From Perilla frutescens (taxonomy: Eukaryota; Streptophyta; Magnoliopsida; Lamiales; Lamiaceae), in assembly GCA_026008535.1 (NCBI GenBank), contig BRKX01000014.1, positions 52,377,006 to 52,441,005 on the forward strand: a stretch of DNA of 64,000 bases, read 5' to 3'. The notes under the pieces were generated by a model. The model was not told the origin of the DNA, ran no database searches, and saw nothing but the letters and a program-made list of their open reading frames with translations. A program made the position numbers and the translations under genes. How positions within the stretch are numbered: the first letter of the stretch is position 1; each line of letters starts with the position of its first letter. This document shows, one piece after another, positions 48,368 to 61,200 of this stretch.

Positions 48368-51300
48368 AAATTGTATGATTTTTTACTGAAATATGTAAAA
48401 TTAAAAGTTCTTTTGAAAGTGTAAAATTTAAAGTTATAAGATATATTATAATTAGAAAATATTAAGAAATATCTAATAAATAATTAAAGTAAGAATATAT
48501 ATATATATATATATATATTAATAACTTTAAAATGAATTCTTTTATCTAAAAATAAAAAATAAGTAATATACATATATATATATATATTATTGTGTTAAAT
48601 CCTATATTGAATATTATATGTATATCTTCTAAAGTACAAATTAAGCATATTTGTAAATTATAATAAAAGTGTGCACAACAAAAGAATAGTATTTAAATTG
48701 ATTTAAATTTAAAACTATATTTAAATTAGGTGAGTGCAGATTCTCATACATAACAATATCCAACTTTTTATTACGATCAATATCCATTTGAACTTCTTCT
48801 TGAGTTAATATATTTTTATATTAAAATAGAACATCTATCAATGCTTTTTTACTAATAATTTTTGGGAGAACCAATGATAATAAAAAAACTTTTCATTCAT
48901 TATTTTAAGTTTCGAACAAAATTCATTATTGTTTCAAAATGAGACATTTCTTTTGTAGTTATGTTCGTTTTGATTGCTAGAACAATATCCTAGTAAAAAT
49001 TGAAGTAAATATATTAAAATTATAATATTTATACTTTATAGTTATGTGTGTTTCTAAACACTCCACATACTTTTCATACAAGGCTATGTTCCAAAATTCA
49101 TTGTCAAAAATATAAGACATGTTTGAAAATATATTTTTGAACATACATGATCAATAGCTTAGGAAAAAAAATTAGTTGAATGTATTTTCGAACCTATTGA
49201 TCATATTTGTAATTCAGTAGTTTCCAGAATCAAAATTTAGCGACAAAACATCAATATTTACAAATTTTAATCACGTTTTTATTACAAATTCAAAGTATAC
49301 GGGACAATTATTAATATAATCTAGCATTTTTGTCTCCCTCTTTTCAAATTTAAAAAACTAAATTGTGATGCTTCTTTTTATCTCTCAAAGAACTCACACG
49401 TGAAAATTTATCTCTCTTTAATTTTGTAGCATACGTGAATATTATATATATATTTTAAATTGGTTAAAACTATATTTTTTTTTTTTAAATTGAGGATAAA
49501 ATTGGATCCGAACATTGGCTCGCCTTACAAATGTTGACAAGTAAATGGTCTTATATAAGCTTTAGTCATTTATGAAAATAATAAATTTTAGAGATATTAG
49601 AGATATATTTTTTTTTATATATTTTATAAGGCTCGTATATATATTCATATCTCATTCATATTATTAATCAATTTCAAATTATTCATATATCATAAACACT
49701 ACATACTTGTATGCGTATGATCTAAATTAAATTGATATCAACAAATATACTAATACTTAGATACATTAATGTTCTCATCATGAATTCATCGATTGTATAT
49801 ATCAATTGTCACTATTGTCATTATAGTATAAGAGATATTAAAAGAATATATAGTCTTGATTTACATACTATGTATATATGCCATACTATCTTAAAGTTAC
49901 TTATAAGCATAACTTTTCACTAATTCATGTAGTTGAAATATTAACCTCTATAGATTTATAATTATATAAAATAAAATATATTTCTAATAATAATTATTGA
50001 AAATAATAAAGCTTAAAAATTTATTTAATTTTTAATATCTAAGACTCATATACCTTTTGACTAATCTGGTGATTGTCCTAATAAAATTAAATCGTGAATA
50101 AATTATTTAATTGAATTGAAATTGTTTGGATGAATCTATGAAATTCATGATTTAAATGATTTCTTCCTCTATTATATCATTTCCTAATTTTCTCCATTTA
50201 TATTTATTTACATTTATTTAATCATTTGTCTTTAGTAGATACAAAACAAAATTAAATCTTGAATGCGCTACCTATCTAATACTTAGAAGATTGACGTTGC
50301 AGTACTCACATTATGATTAAGTTTTTAGTTTATATGGAATACAATCTTGTTCAACATTGTAATGCAGATACTTCGTATACTTGTGGATAGCTAATGAGAA
50401 GTCGAATAATTGTAATGTAATAAAATAAATATTTGGTTGTGAAATGCAAAATGATATTTAAAAAATAAATTATTATATTTACCCAAATTTAGCAGCTACA
50501 ATCCACTTTTTTAATTATAACATTTATATGTGCTAAATTTTTCCAAAGTTAAAATAGTATTAGAAAAATAGTAGTGTTCTAAAATGAATTTTTGTATACA
50601 TAATAACTTGTTAGGACCGCTTTAAAATAATATAGGGCCCGAGGCGAAATAATGAATATATTTAGAAGTAAAATATTTTTTTTAAAAGATAATACACTAA
50701 TATGTTTTAAAGAAATTAATTTTTTATTTTTCATTTATCAACAATAAAATCATTTTTAAATGTTCTAAATCCCAAATTGTGACATATTACTCAATTTAAA
50801 AACTTACTTCAACAAAAACAAATGTTATAATTAGAAAATTCAATAATATTCGATGGGTAATATATGCATTGGAAAATATTTATTTATATAATATAATATT
50901 TACATATAATTTGATATTTAATTTTATGTCCCATATTTTATTGACATATACTTTAATTTTGAAAATAAATCAAATCTATTAATATCTAAGTGTTTTTCAA
51001 ATGTCAAATAAGTTATATGTTTAAAAAATAATTTATTAGAGATTAAGACATGATAAACTTTATTCAGAAGCCATAGATTTGATCATTTATATATTTAAAA
51101 TACTTAACATAAAAAAATTTGTTAATCGAAGGTGGATAATACATATATTTATTTAGATTACTATTTTAAAGAAAATAACGAGGTCTGAGGCGATCGGCTC
51201 GTTTGCCTCGTAATAGAAACGACATAGTATTATTTCATACACACACACACACACACAAACACACGTGCACGCACATATTCTTAATTTATATATCTCTTAA

Positions 51301-51633
51301 TTAAATTATTTGTAATAAAATTCAAATTAATATATTCACTTATGAATTTTTTTTTTCTCCAATCTATATATTTGAAATTATCCTCTATGATTTCACATTA
51401 ATATTGAAAAAATTCTTTAGATTGATGAGAAATTGTGAAGTTTATTTTGATAAAATATGTAATTTTTTTAGAAATAACATTTGTATGATTTGGAGGGCAT
51501 GGCATAATTTTTACAACTTAATTACTTTGATAATATTAATTAACTTATCTGTAATAAAAATATATGAATGACCAAAATAACATTTCATTATATATACTAT
51601 CTTTAATACAAATATATAGGTGGTGATGATAAT
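48368..51633. other. AT-rich noncoding region
   Basis: Very AT-rich, no gene. A possible degenerate repeat spans about 50620-51230: it opens GGGCCCGAGGCGAAATAATG and closes with GAGGTCTGAGGCGATCGGCT followed by GTTTGCCTCGTAA, a combination seen at ends of some plant repeats. An (AC)n run lies at about 51239-51262. It may include the body of the minus-strand Helitron. Confidence 0.5.
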
Positions 51634-52295
51634 TTTTTTGGTTATCGTATAAGTTTACATCGCTCTTTTCCTATGAAATTGTTTCAATTTATGTACACTA
51701 TAAAACATTTTTGCTATTTTTTTATCTATTTCAGTTCACTAATATTTGAATTATTGATATCACATGATGTGAATCAATAATTTATAAGTAAAATTTTTTA
51801 ATTTAAGTATATTGAATAAATTATATTTATAATTTCCAGATAATTAAATTATTATATAGTCGACCAATTTTGAAATTCAACATGATTTTTAAAATATTTT
51901 AATAATGTCACCTTTTGAATTGTGGAAAATTCAACATCCCTAAACTGTTGCTAATAAATAAATATTTTCTTGGTGCTCCTATAAGTTTACATCACTCTTT
52001 TGCAATGAAATTATTGCAATTTATGTACACTATATAACAATTTTGCTATTTTTTTCTATTTCAATTTACTAATATTTGAGTTATTGATATGACATGATGT
52101 GAATCAATAATTTATTATTAAAAAAATTTAAATTTAAGTATATTAGAAAAATTGTATTTATAATTCTGAGATTATGAAATTATTATATACTTGGCCAATT
52201 TTGAAATTCAACATGATTTTTAAAATATTTTAATAATTCCATATTTTGAATTGTGAAAAATTCGACATCCCTAAATTATTGCTAAAAATAAATTA
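51634..52295 (+). repeat. Two-unit tandem repeat, period about 332 bp
   Basis: ATAAGTTTACATC at 51649 recurs at 51981. The units share TTTATGTACACTATA, GATGTGAATCAATAATTTAT and TTTTGAAATTCAACATGATT with moderate divergence. A third, partial relative is at 8765-8850. Noncoding, transposon- or satellite-derived. Confidence 0.85.
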
Positions 52296-52702
52296 GAACA
52301 AACATTCATCATATAAAAAAAGAATAATAAAAATAATTGACGTGAATGCATGAGATATGCATTGTATATCTATTAATTCATAATTTATATCTTATAAATG
52401 ATATTAATGAATTGCCTATCATTTAATTAAAAAATAATATGTTAGTTGAAATTAGAAACTTATACAAACACGCACATATCAAATTGATGCACCAATCGAA
52501 ATTATATATGTACGTATTTTAAATATAATATTATAGAAGTGAATAATAATATTTATTAATTGTTACCATATATATGCATATCAAATGAAAGAACATTCAC
52601 ATAAAAATCATGTTAGAAATTTCATATCTACTACTGTATGATAATAAAAAGTTAATGTTGTAGATTTATTAAATTACACTATTGTGCTTAATTTAAATAG
52701 AT

Positions 52703-54002
52703 TTGTAATACCCCGTAAATTAATTACTGCTTAATTACAGTTAATTGTTGAAATTACTATTTAGTATAGTAATCTTCAGTCAGATTAGGGTCGAAAGTAT
52801 CCGTTAAGTTCCATGAAATTCAAGGTTAATTAATCCCCGTAGGTGGGTTAATTATTCCAGTTAGGGTTTAATCCCCTTTTCAGTATGGAAAGCCGGAATC
52901 ATAATTCCAGATAAATTGGGTTCCTATTCTTTTAAATTACGGTGTGTTATCGTGAATTAGATATTCCGATAATTTAGTTCAGGAATGGAAGAATCATATA
53001 TTCTCCATTCATTTAGTATTTAAATTCAGATAACTTAATCAGAGTATTTTAAATAGAGAGAATTTATTTATTCTCTAGTTCTAATATTTTAAATATCGAG
53101 GTTATAAAATCAGTAATTTTTATCCAATAATTTTAGATAAATTATTGTTTTGAAATAAGTGAATTATTTCTTCAAGCTCGGGTTAGTTCGGAATTTTTTT
53201 TTTCCCGAAGTTGAAAAATCATGATAACCGAATAGCGGGTATTTAAAACCCGATATGTATCGCATCGCATCACCCAAAAGAAAGAGGGAGCCATGCCCCA
53301 AGTCTTTTCACCATGCCCTATCTACCTACTCTACTCTAGGTGGCCATGCTTCTTCATTTAATTACACAAAAGAATCGAGAGAGAGGGAGACCAAAACAGC
53401 AACTCTTCTCCTTGCTTATAATTCATTCCATCTTCATTTTTCTTCCGCACAAAAAAAATGAGAGAGAGAGAGAGAGAAAAGGGCAAAGCAGCCCTCATTT
53501 CATCATCTTCTCCATTTCTTTTTCTCCACACCATCTTCTTGCTTCTATTTTCTTTGATCAAGAGAGAGAGAAGGACCAACTCTAGCACCACACCATCTTC
53601 TTTCTTCCATTTTCTTTGAGAGAGAGAGAGAGTGAGAGAAGCAAGAAGCTGTAGCCATTGTTGAGAAGAGCTCAAACTTGTTCCGGCCGTTCTTCACCGT
53701 TTCGATTCCGGCGTCGTCGTTGAAAGCTTCATTTCAGTCGTTCCATCTCCTTCAAGCTTCTTCCAACTCTTCTCCATTGTTGTTTGAGAGGTATTTCGAA
53801 AAGAAACTAGAAGTTATATTTATATTAATAAGCATGCATTCCGAATTTAAGCTTAAGAAGTTGTTGTATGAATTTTTGAGATTTTGAAGCATGTTAGATG
53901 GTAGAAATGAGTTGTATTATGAGTTATAGCATGATTTAGCTTCATTCTTGAGGTCTGTTTTGAGTTGAAAGCTTGAGTATCGAGCTTTCTTGGCAATGTA
54001 TT
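52703..54002 (+). mobile_element. LTR-like sequence, plus orientation, interrupted
   Basis: Starts TGTAATACCCCGTAAATTAA, the same type of 5' end as the solo LTR at 26197. It includes CT- and GA-rich transcribed-leader-like DNA at 53340-53640 and runs to 54002, where another LTR-like sequence in opposite orientation begins. The right part is not seen before the window ends. Short frames here are low-complexity. Confidence 0.55.
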
Positions 54003-54608
54003 GTCACGACCCCAAATTAATATCTGATTAATATGAAGTGTGACTGGCACGACTCGATCCCAATAAAGGATGGATCAAGGCGCGAACCGGAAATAATTAG
54101 ATAAAAGAATGAACTACTGTATTCCAGGAACGATATTTCTAGTGAACTCAAGTTCTGGACTGACTTTTATTTCTCAAAATAGAACTGAATAAATATAGAT
54201 ACCTCAGAATAACAAAAGGTATCAGCGAGTTCAGGACATACTGAAGACTTGACTCGATTGGACTTAATTAGCGGAAGCAATATAGCAAAATAAAATACAG
54301 GAAAAATTCTAAGTCCTTTACAAAACAACTTTCTTTCTCAGCACATCACCCTGTACCATCAACACTCAACCTGCACATTTAAAAACAAACATGCAGGGCT
54401 GAGTACAAGTATACTCAGTGAACACATTGCCAAAAATATCATAATATATCTGATATTATGAACGCTTGTTAAAAACTGGTTTTATTGTCATGCATCCGAG
54501 TAAACACACAGGGGTTTTATCTGAAAAGGCCCTATGTTTTACTAAATCATTTTCTGTCTTTGCGTACGCCTTTCTGTTGTATGATCATCCGTATCCGAAC
54601 TGAGTGCC

Positions 54609-54780
54609 AAGGAATAGCTCCGCTTAAGCCTTTTCCGCACACATCGAGGAATAGCTCCGCTAAAGCCTTTTCCACGAATACATATCTGAACTAAACTTCA
54701 AGGAATAGCTCCGCTCAACCTTTTCCACGGACGTTTAGCATCGTCGATGTCTTAGTGAGGAATAGCTCTGCTCAGCCTTT
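54609..54780. repeat. Four short tandem repeats
   Basis: GGAATAGCTCCGCT followed by AAGCCTTTTCC or close variants occurs four times (about 54611, 54651, 54701 and 54759) with variable spacers. It lies within the minus-oriented LTR-like sequence. Confidence 0.9.
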
Positions 54781-55382
54781 CCCTCTTCCTAATAACACCG
54801 ACCTTAAGTGTACACTAACCTCGGTTATCACGCTAAGTTAGCACGAGGCCCGATCGATTTAAGAGTTAGAAAGCCCCTTGCGAGCTAACTAAATACAGAT
54901 AAGGATATCATACAAAACAAAACATTTTATGCATGACAATAACTTATTTGCATCAGAAATAAATAACTTTAGGTGAGTAAAAACTCAAATCATTATTTGG
55001 ACTAAGAGTCCGTTGAAAAGAAAGCTCACCTTTAATCGAGATTTTAACACTTGAACTGCAGCAAAAGTTCCTCCTCGTACTTTATCTTGCACTGGACAGC
55101 TCGCTTTCATAGAGTTAACATAAAACTGAGTACGTTGAACCAAAGACGTTGTTTGGACTCAACATGAAATTGAAGGCCTATTAGGGTCTAGTATCCGTTC
55201 TAAATTTTCTTTTACTTAAGGGTTAATCTCGACCCTAATTCCTAACCGTCTAAAGACATACATCGACATCATTTAAGGTGTCAAAAATATCTCAACATCC
55301 ATCGCAAGTTGATTCTAAAAACAAGATCAACATTAAGCTTAGATTGAACAACATTCTGCACAACGATAAACTTTGCAGAATT

Positions 55383-55920
55383 TTCTGTTTTGACTCGCTA
55401 GGGTGCAGGGGACAAGCCATAGACCGTTGGAAAGCCACGGAAGTGTAGTTTACGGACAAATTTACAGTGACTCAAGATGATAACTAACGAAAAAGTTATG
55501 ACCGATTTACTAGAAGGTGGCAGAGCTGCCAGAATTTCTGAAAAACAAACTCGTGACCTGACTTTGAAGATTTTTCACGATCGATTCAGGAAGAGTTACG
55601 GACTGAGCTATATACCATTAGAAAGCCACGGAAGTCTAGAATTTTTAAAAATTTACAGTGTCTTAAGATGATAACAAATGAAACGGATATGCCCGTTTTA
55701 CTGAAAGGTGGCAGAACTGCCATGACTTCATGAAAACTGAAACATGACCCAACTTTGCCGATTTTTCATACTTTACTCAGAACGAATTAGAGAATGAGAC
55801 CTATACCATTAGAAAGCCACTTAAGTCTAGTTTCCGACAAAATTTACGGTGTCTCAATCCGACGTAAAACGAGGGAGTTATGCTCATTTAACTGAAGGGT
55901 GGCGAGTCTGCCGACCCGCT
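55383..55920. repeat. Three tandem repeats of about 195 bp with a hairpin motif
   Basis: Each unit has AGAAAGCCAC or GGAAAGCCACGGAAGT, a TTTACGGTGTCTC-like block, then a near-palindrome such as GGTGGCAGAGCTGCC (about 55515, 55708 and 55907). It lies within the minus-oriented LTR-like sequence. Confidence 0.85.
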
Positions 55921-56559
55921 CGGGCGAAATACGCGAACACAAGCCACACTTCACAACAACCTTTCTATATGTTCCAATCATGCTTTTTAACACATCAAAC
56001 CTCATCCCACACATGCCTCTATGCACTAATCAACTCATAATCATCTAACATGCTTTGTATATAACCAAGACATGATTTCCAACACAACACCAAACCTATA
56101 TATATATAACTCATGCAAACAAGAAATATATATATATATATATATCTACATAACTCATGGTTTCTTTCGATATACCTTTCAAGAACAATGGAGAGAAGCT
56201 TTAGGAGGTTGAAGATGGTGGGATCAAGTTTTGACTATGGATGTCACTTCTACTCTCCTTCTCTCTTGCTTCGAAAATAATGGAGGTGAATGTTCTTAGT
56301 ACTCCTCCTCTAAAACTTTCCACAAGAAGAAGAAGAAGAAGAAGAAGAAATGCAGCTGCCTTTATCTCTCCATCTCTCGAAACTTTGTGCAGAAATGAAG
56401 GTGATGAAATGAAAAAGAAGAAATGGGAAGTTGATCTCTTTCTCTCCTTGGGTGCTCTCGGTTTTGAAGACAGCAAAAGAATTGGTGCTTTGCTTTTGGC
56501 TATTTTGATATAAATGGAGGAAAATGGGGCTGCAACTCTTAATCATACCCCTTTCCTTA

Positions 56560-58156
56560 TGATAAGTCCATTTATTTCGTGTTTTTAGGGGCATTTTATC
56601 GTGTATAAATGTCCTTTTTAGTGTGTTTTGAGTCGAAAAGAACCAGGTTGCGGTCAAAGGGCATTTCAAGAGTCGAGCCTGGCGGAAGGGGCATTTTATG
56701 CCCAAATATTCACGATTATCTCGCACATACGTTCATCAGAGGCACAGGGGACGCCCTCAATATCCATCCCACATTCGGTCAGTGAAGTGGGCATATCAGA
56801 TACGGATGGAGCTGACAGACGATGCCGTGCCCACAGTACTCGCACAGACTCGACCACAGGCCAGAATGGGCATTCCAGTGGAATTCGGGATTTAGTTGAA
56901 GAACAGCTGGCGGGAAGATAGCTACATTCTCCGCGGGAGAGTTGGAGCTAAGCTGGACTCCTGGAAGGTGCTGTAACAGAAGGATAAGCTCAGACGAAGA
57001 GATAAAGCTAAATCTGAGGAGATAAGAGCAATCCCTTAAAAATAGGGATTTGTTGAAGCTGAAGCTTATCCAGTCAAGTCAGCGAGGGCACGCCGTTCCA
57101 GATTTTCAGCAGAAGACCCCCGCCTGTGGGGGAGACTCTACTCGGAAACGTAACTACTTAAACAAGTTTAATTTCTGGAAAAACAAGTTTTTTGGAAGCT
57201 TTAGAAACTCAGAAACACTTTACATTTCTGCATTTATTTTCCGTACGTTGCTTAGGCAGCCAAACAATCCGAAAGGTCTTAAACCTTCGGGACTTAGGTT
57301 ATGTTCGGTTTTATCGACGTTGGAGTCGAGTTTTTGCTTAATTAAATCTGTAAGTTCTTATTTATTTTATGTCTTTAAATTCTGCAAGCTTAATTATGTC
57401 TAGCCTTCTCGGCTAGATCTTTAATTCTGGCGTTTGAATGATGAAATTAGATTAAGCATAAATCTGGACTCGTGAGGTCGAAATGGGCATAGTAATGCAT
57501 GATGAGTTTCCGTTAATTCTTGTGTCATGTTCCACGTGAGTGTGTGTCTGAACTGCCCAATGTGGCTGACCACTTGTTAGGTAAAGAGGGCACACTAATA
57601 TTAATTGAATTGGCGAATCGTGACTGTGTGTTGGTTCATATAGTAATAAGGGAATTAATGGGGTGTTGTGGGCACAAGAGGAATCAGTTGAACACAACAG
57701 ATCTGGGTCCGTCTAGGGCACACTGCTGCTTGTTTGCTTACATATCTTAGAGGAATCGGGAGGTGGGTAACTGGTTAGGGGTTTAATCGAAGAGGAATCA
57801 CTTTTAAACCTAAAATGAAAGGATGGATGAGGAGACGCATGAGAGGAATCCGGTCACCATAACTAGATGACCTATCATGTATGAAAATCGGTGTGCCCAT
57901 GATCGAGTTGTTTTATGTTTAACCAAGATCTAATTCAAATACCAGAATCTTTTGTTATTTGATAGTTTTCTTTAGTTTCTTTGCAGATTTAATTTTAGTA
58001 TAGTGACAACACCAAAACCCCCTTTGTGATTGGTTACTTGAAGATAGAATCGCAACAGCTCTCTGTGGGATTGACCCGTACTCATTGGCTAGCTACGCTC
58101 GCTGTGGGCACAGGAGTTTATAAATATATTTTTGCGCACAAAACGACAGCGCGTCA
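56560..58156 (+). repeat. 5' LTR of the Athila-like element
   Basis: About 1.6 kb, from TGATAAGTCC to GCGCGTCA, four bases before the primer site. Boundaries rest on the TG...CA ends and the primer site, because the second LTR is not in the window for comparison. Confidence 0.75.
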
Positions 58157-58160
58157 AAAT

Positions 58161-58178
58161 TGGCGCCGTTGCCGGGGA
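58161..58178 (+). other. Primer-binding site for tRNA-Asp
   Basis: TGGCGCCGTTGCCGGGGA is complementary to the 3' end of plant tRNA-Asp and is the standard Athila primer site. Confidence 0.9.
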
Positions 58179-58227
58179 GCTGGTTTCTAGTGATTTTATC
58201 TTCCACAATTGGTGAGCCTGGAAGTTG

Positions 58228-61200
58228 ATGCCCAGGGGCTCTTCGGAAGAGACTCTATTGTACGATCCGGAGATAAAGAAGACTTCGAGGAAAAACAGGG
58301 CAGCAGTGAAGAGGGCACGCCAAGCAGCAAACAGACCTTATGAGCCCACACCACCACCAGAAGATCAAGAATATCAAGGGCACGAGGAGGAAGGACAGTT
58401 CGAGAACGGCCACAACATCAACATGGCAGCAAATGGAAATGCCGTGAATGGAAATGCGGATGATAATAGGACTTTAAGGCAGTTGGTCTTCCCGACCAAC
58501 ATGAATTTGCGCCTAATGGGCATTACACTCCCAGCTGTGACTCAGAACTGGGATATTCACGCAAACTTTATCCAGATCTTGCCGAAGTTCCATGGAATGC
58601 CTGGAGAGGATCCACAAAGGCATTTGCAAGATTTTGAGATGGTTTGCCAAACTCAACCATCCGACCATGGACGAGAAGAGTATGTGCGGTTGGTTTCGTT
58701 CCCTTTCACTCTTCAAGATGGGGCACGGGACTGGCTGTACACACTACCCACTGGCGCTATGACCACATGGAGACAACTTCAACAAAAATTTTTGGAGAAA
58801 TATTTCCCAGCATCCAGAGTGCAAGAAATGAGAAGAAGGATAGGGAGCCTGAAGATGAGAACTAACGAAAGTTTCTATGACTACTGGGGAAGATTCCAGG
58901 CGATGCTGGCGAAATGCCCACAGCACCAGATTACTGAACATGACTTGATTCAGTATTTCGTCGGAGGATTGAGATCACATGAGAGAACGATTGTGAATGC
59001 CTCGTGTGGAGGATCCATTTTGAACAAACAGCCTGTTGAAGCATTCAGAATCCTCACGGAAATGGCTAAAGACAACCGAGACTTCGGTGGAGAGGGCATT
59101 CGGGTTGTAAGTGAAACAGAGAGGGCACTGGACCAGGATAGCAGAATTGATAGATTGTGCGACAAGATCGAGAAAATCTTGTCCGGTGCAAGCATGGCGA
59201 GGAAGCCCAGACCTTGTGGGGTATGCAAAAGCATATCTCACTTCACGGATGAATGTCCTACTCTACAAGATGAAATGGAAGAAGTGAATGTTATAGGTGG
59301 CCAGAATGGGCATTCCAGAAGATATGATCCCCATTCCCAGACTTATAATCCGGGGTGGAGAGACCATGAAAATTTTAGATGGAGAAGACCGGAGGATGGA
59401 CATCCTGGACGCCCATTGCCACCACCCGAGGAGAAAAGGAAGCCAAGTAGGATGGAAGATCTTGTGTTTGCTATGGCTGAGGAGAACGAGAAGTTTAAGC
59501 AAGAGACTCAAGCTGGTCTCTCGCACATGAGCAAGCAGATCAATCAATTGGCTCAAGCCATGCACAAGATGGAGGAGAAAAATGGGAAGCTGTCTTCCCA
59601 GGTTGAAAATCCAATAGAACAAGTGAATGTAGTAGCATTGAGGAGTGGAAAAGAGCTTCCGGAGATGGTCAGGCCGAGAGAAGAGAAGGACGATGTGCCC
59701 TTGGAGGAAGAAGTGGAAAAAATTCCCACAGAAGACAAGGCACAAGAGGCGGAGCAAACTGATGTTGTGCCCATTCCGGAATTGAAGCAATCTGCCAAGA
59801 TGCCCACTCCAGAAAGACGGAAACCTCCCTTTCCAGGGAGATTGGCACAGAATAGAAAAGAAGAGGAAACCAGGGAGATGCTAAAAGTATTCAGCAAAGT
59901 GGAAATCAACATTCCACTGATCGAGGCAATCAAACAAGTGTCACGGTATGCCCGGTTTCTAAAGGAACTTTGTACCAGAAAGGTGCGATTCAATGACGAT
60001 GCAAGGTTCCTAGTTGGGGAGAATGTATCGACTATGATACAAAGGAAGTTACCCAAGAAGTGTGATGATCCAGGGATGTTCATGATCCCTTGCATTATTG
60101 GAGACAGAAAAGTTGAAAAGGCCATGCTGGATTTGGGGGCGTCGATCAATGTAATGCCCCTGTCGGTGTTCAAAGAATTAAAGATTGGACCTTTGAAGGA
60201 GACCCGTGTGGTCATTCAGCTTGCTAACAGATCCAATGTATATCCAGAAGGCCTTATTGAAGATGTATTGGTCAAAGTGGACGAGCTTATCTTCCCAGCA
60301 GATTTTTATGTGCTTGACATGGGCACAACGACTTCAAAATCTTCAGTTTTGTTGCTGGGAAGGCCTTTCATGAAGACAGCTCGAACCAAAATTGATGTGG
60401 ACAAGGGCACACTAACGTGCGAGTTTGATGGGGAGAAGGTGACGTTCAACATCTTTGAAGCCATGAAACATCCCCCGGATACAGAAAATTGTAATTTTGT
60501 GAACACATTTCATTACCTGAGCTATTCTACTTTATCCATGATGAGCAACAGAGAACCGCTGGAATGGGCATTGTGGGATGGACTGCTTGACCAGGATGCC
60601 CTGGACGAGGATGAGGATATAAGGGATGGAATTATGATGCTGTATTCATTGGAAGAAATGCCACACGGATGTGTGGACTATGGTGTGCCCATTCGGAGGA
60701 ACGATGATAAGCTGATGCCTTCTATTATCAAAGCGCCCAAGCTGGAGTTGAAGGCATTACCAAGGCATCTGAAATATGCCTATTTAGGGAATAATGAGAC
60801 TCTCCCTGTAATCATAAGTGCGGGGTTGAATCAAGCTGATGAGGACCGCCTTTTGAGATTGTTGAGACTTTACAAGGAGGCACTCGGATGGACTTTGGCA
60901 GATATAAAGGGCATTAGCCCAGCAGTTTGCATGCACAAAATTTTGTTGGAAGATGATGCAAAACTCGTTCGTGATCTACAAAGAAAGCTCAATCCAGTGA
61001 TGAAGGATGTGGTGCTAAAAGAGATAATTAAGCTTCAGGACCAGGGTATTATATACCCAATTTCAGATAGCAAGTGGGTTAGTCCAATCCATGTTGTGCC
61101 CAAGAAGTCGGGCATTCAAGTTGTAAAAAATGAAAAAGGAGAGCTTGTGCCCACACGACTGCAAACTGGCTGGAGAGTTTGCATCGACTACCGGAAGCTG

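Larger units (their letters stand above)
54003..56559 (-). mobile_element. Long LTR-like sequence, minus orientation, cut by the Athila-like element
   Basis: The left edge TGTCACGACCCC is the reverse complement of a typical gypsy LTR 3' end. On the minus strand near 54390-54420 a block with ACTCAGCCCTGCATG resembles the region of the solo LTR near 28675 (CACTGAGTGCATTAGTACTC). It holds two families of tandem repeats. Its right part is lost where the Athila-like 5' LTR begins at 56560. No polyprotein is present. Confidence 0.55.

Noticed and set aside
53255..53675. Short frames near GA-rich DNA at 53.3-53.7 kb
   Set aside because: Low-complexity translation within LTR-like sequence with no known domain.
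59263..60215. Long minus-strand frames opposite the Athila-like gag
   Set aside because: Shadows of the plus-strand polyprotein, which has the recognised domains.
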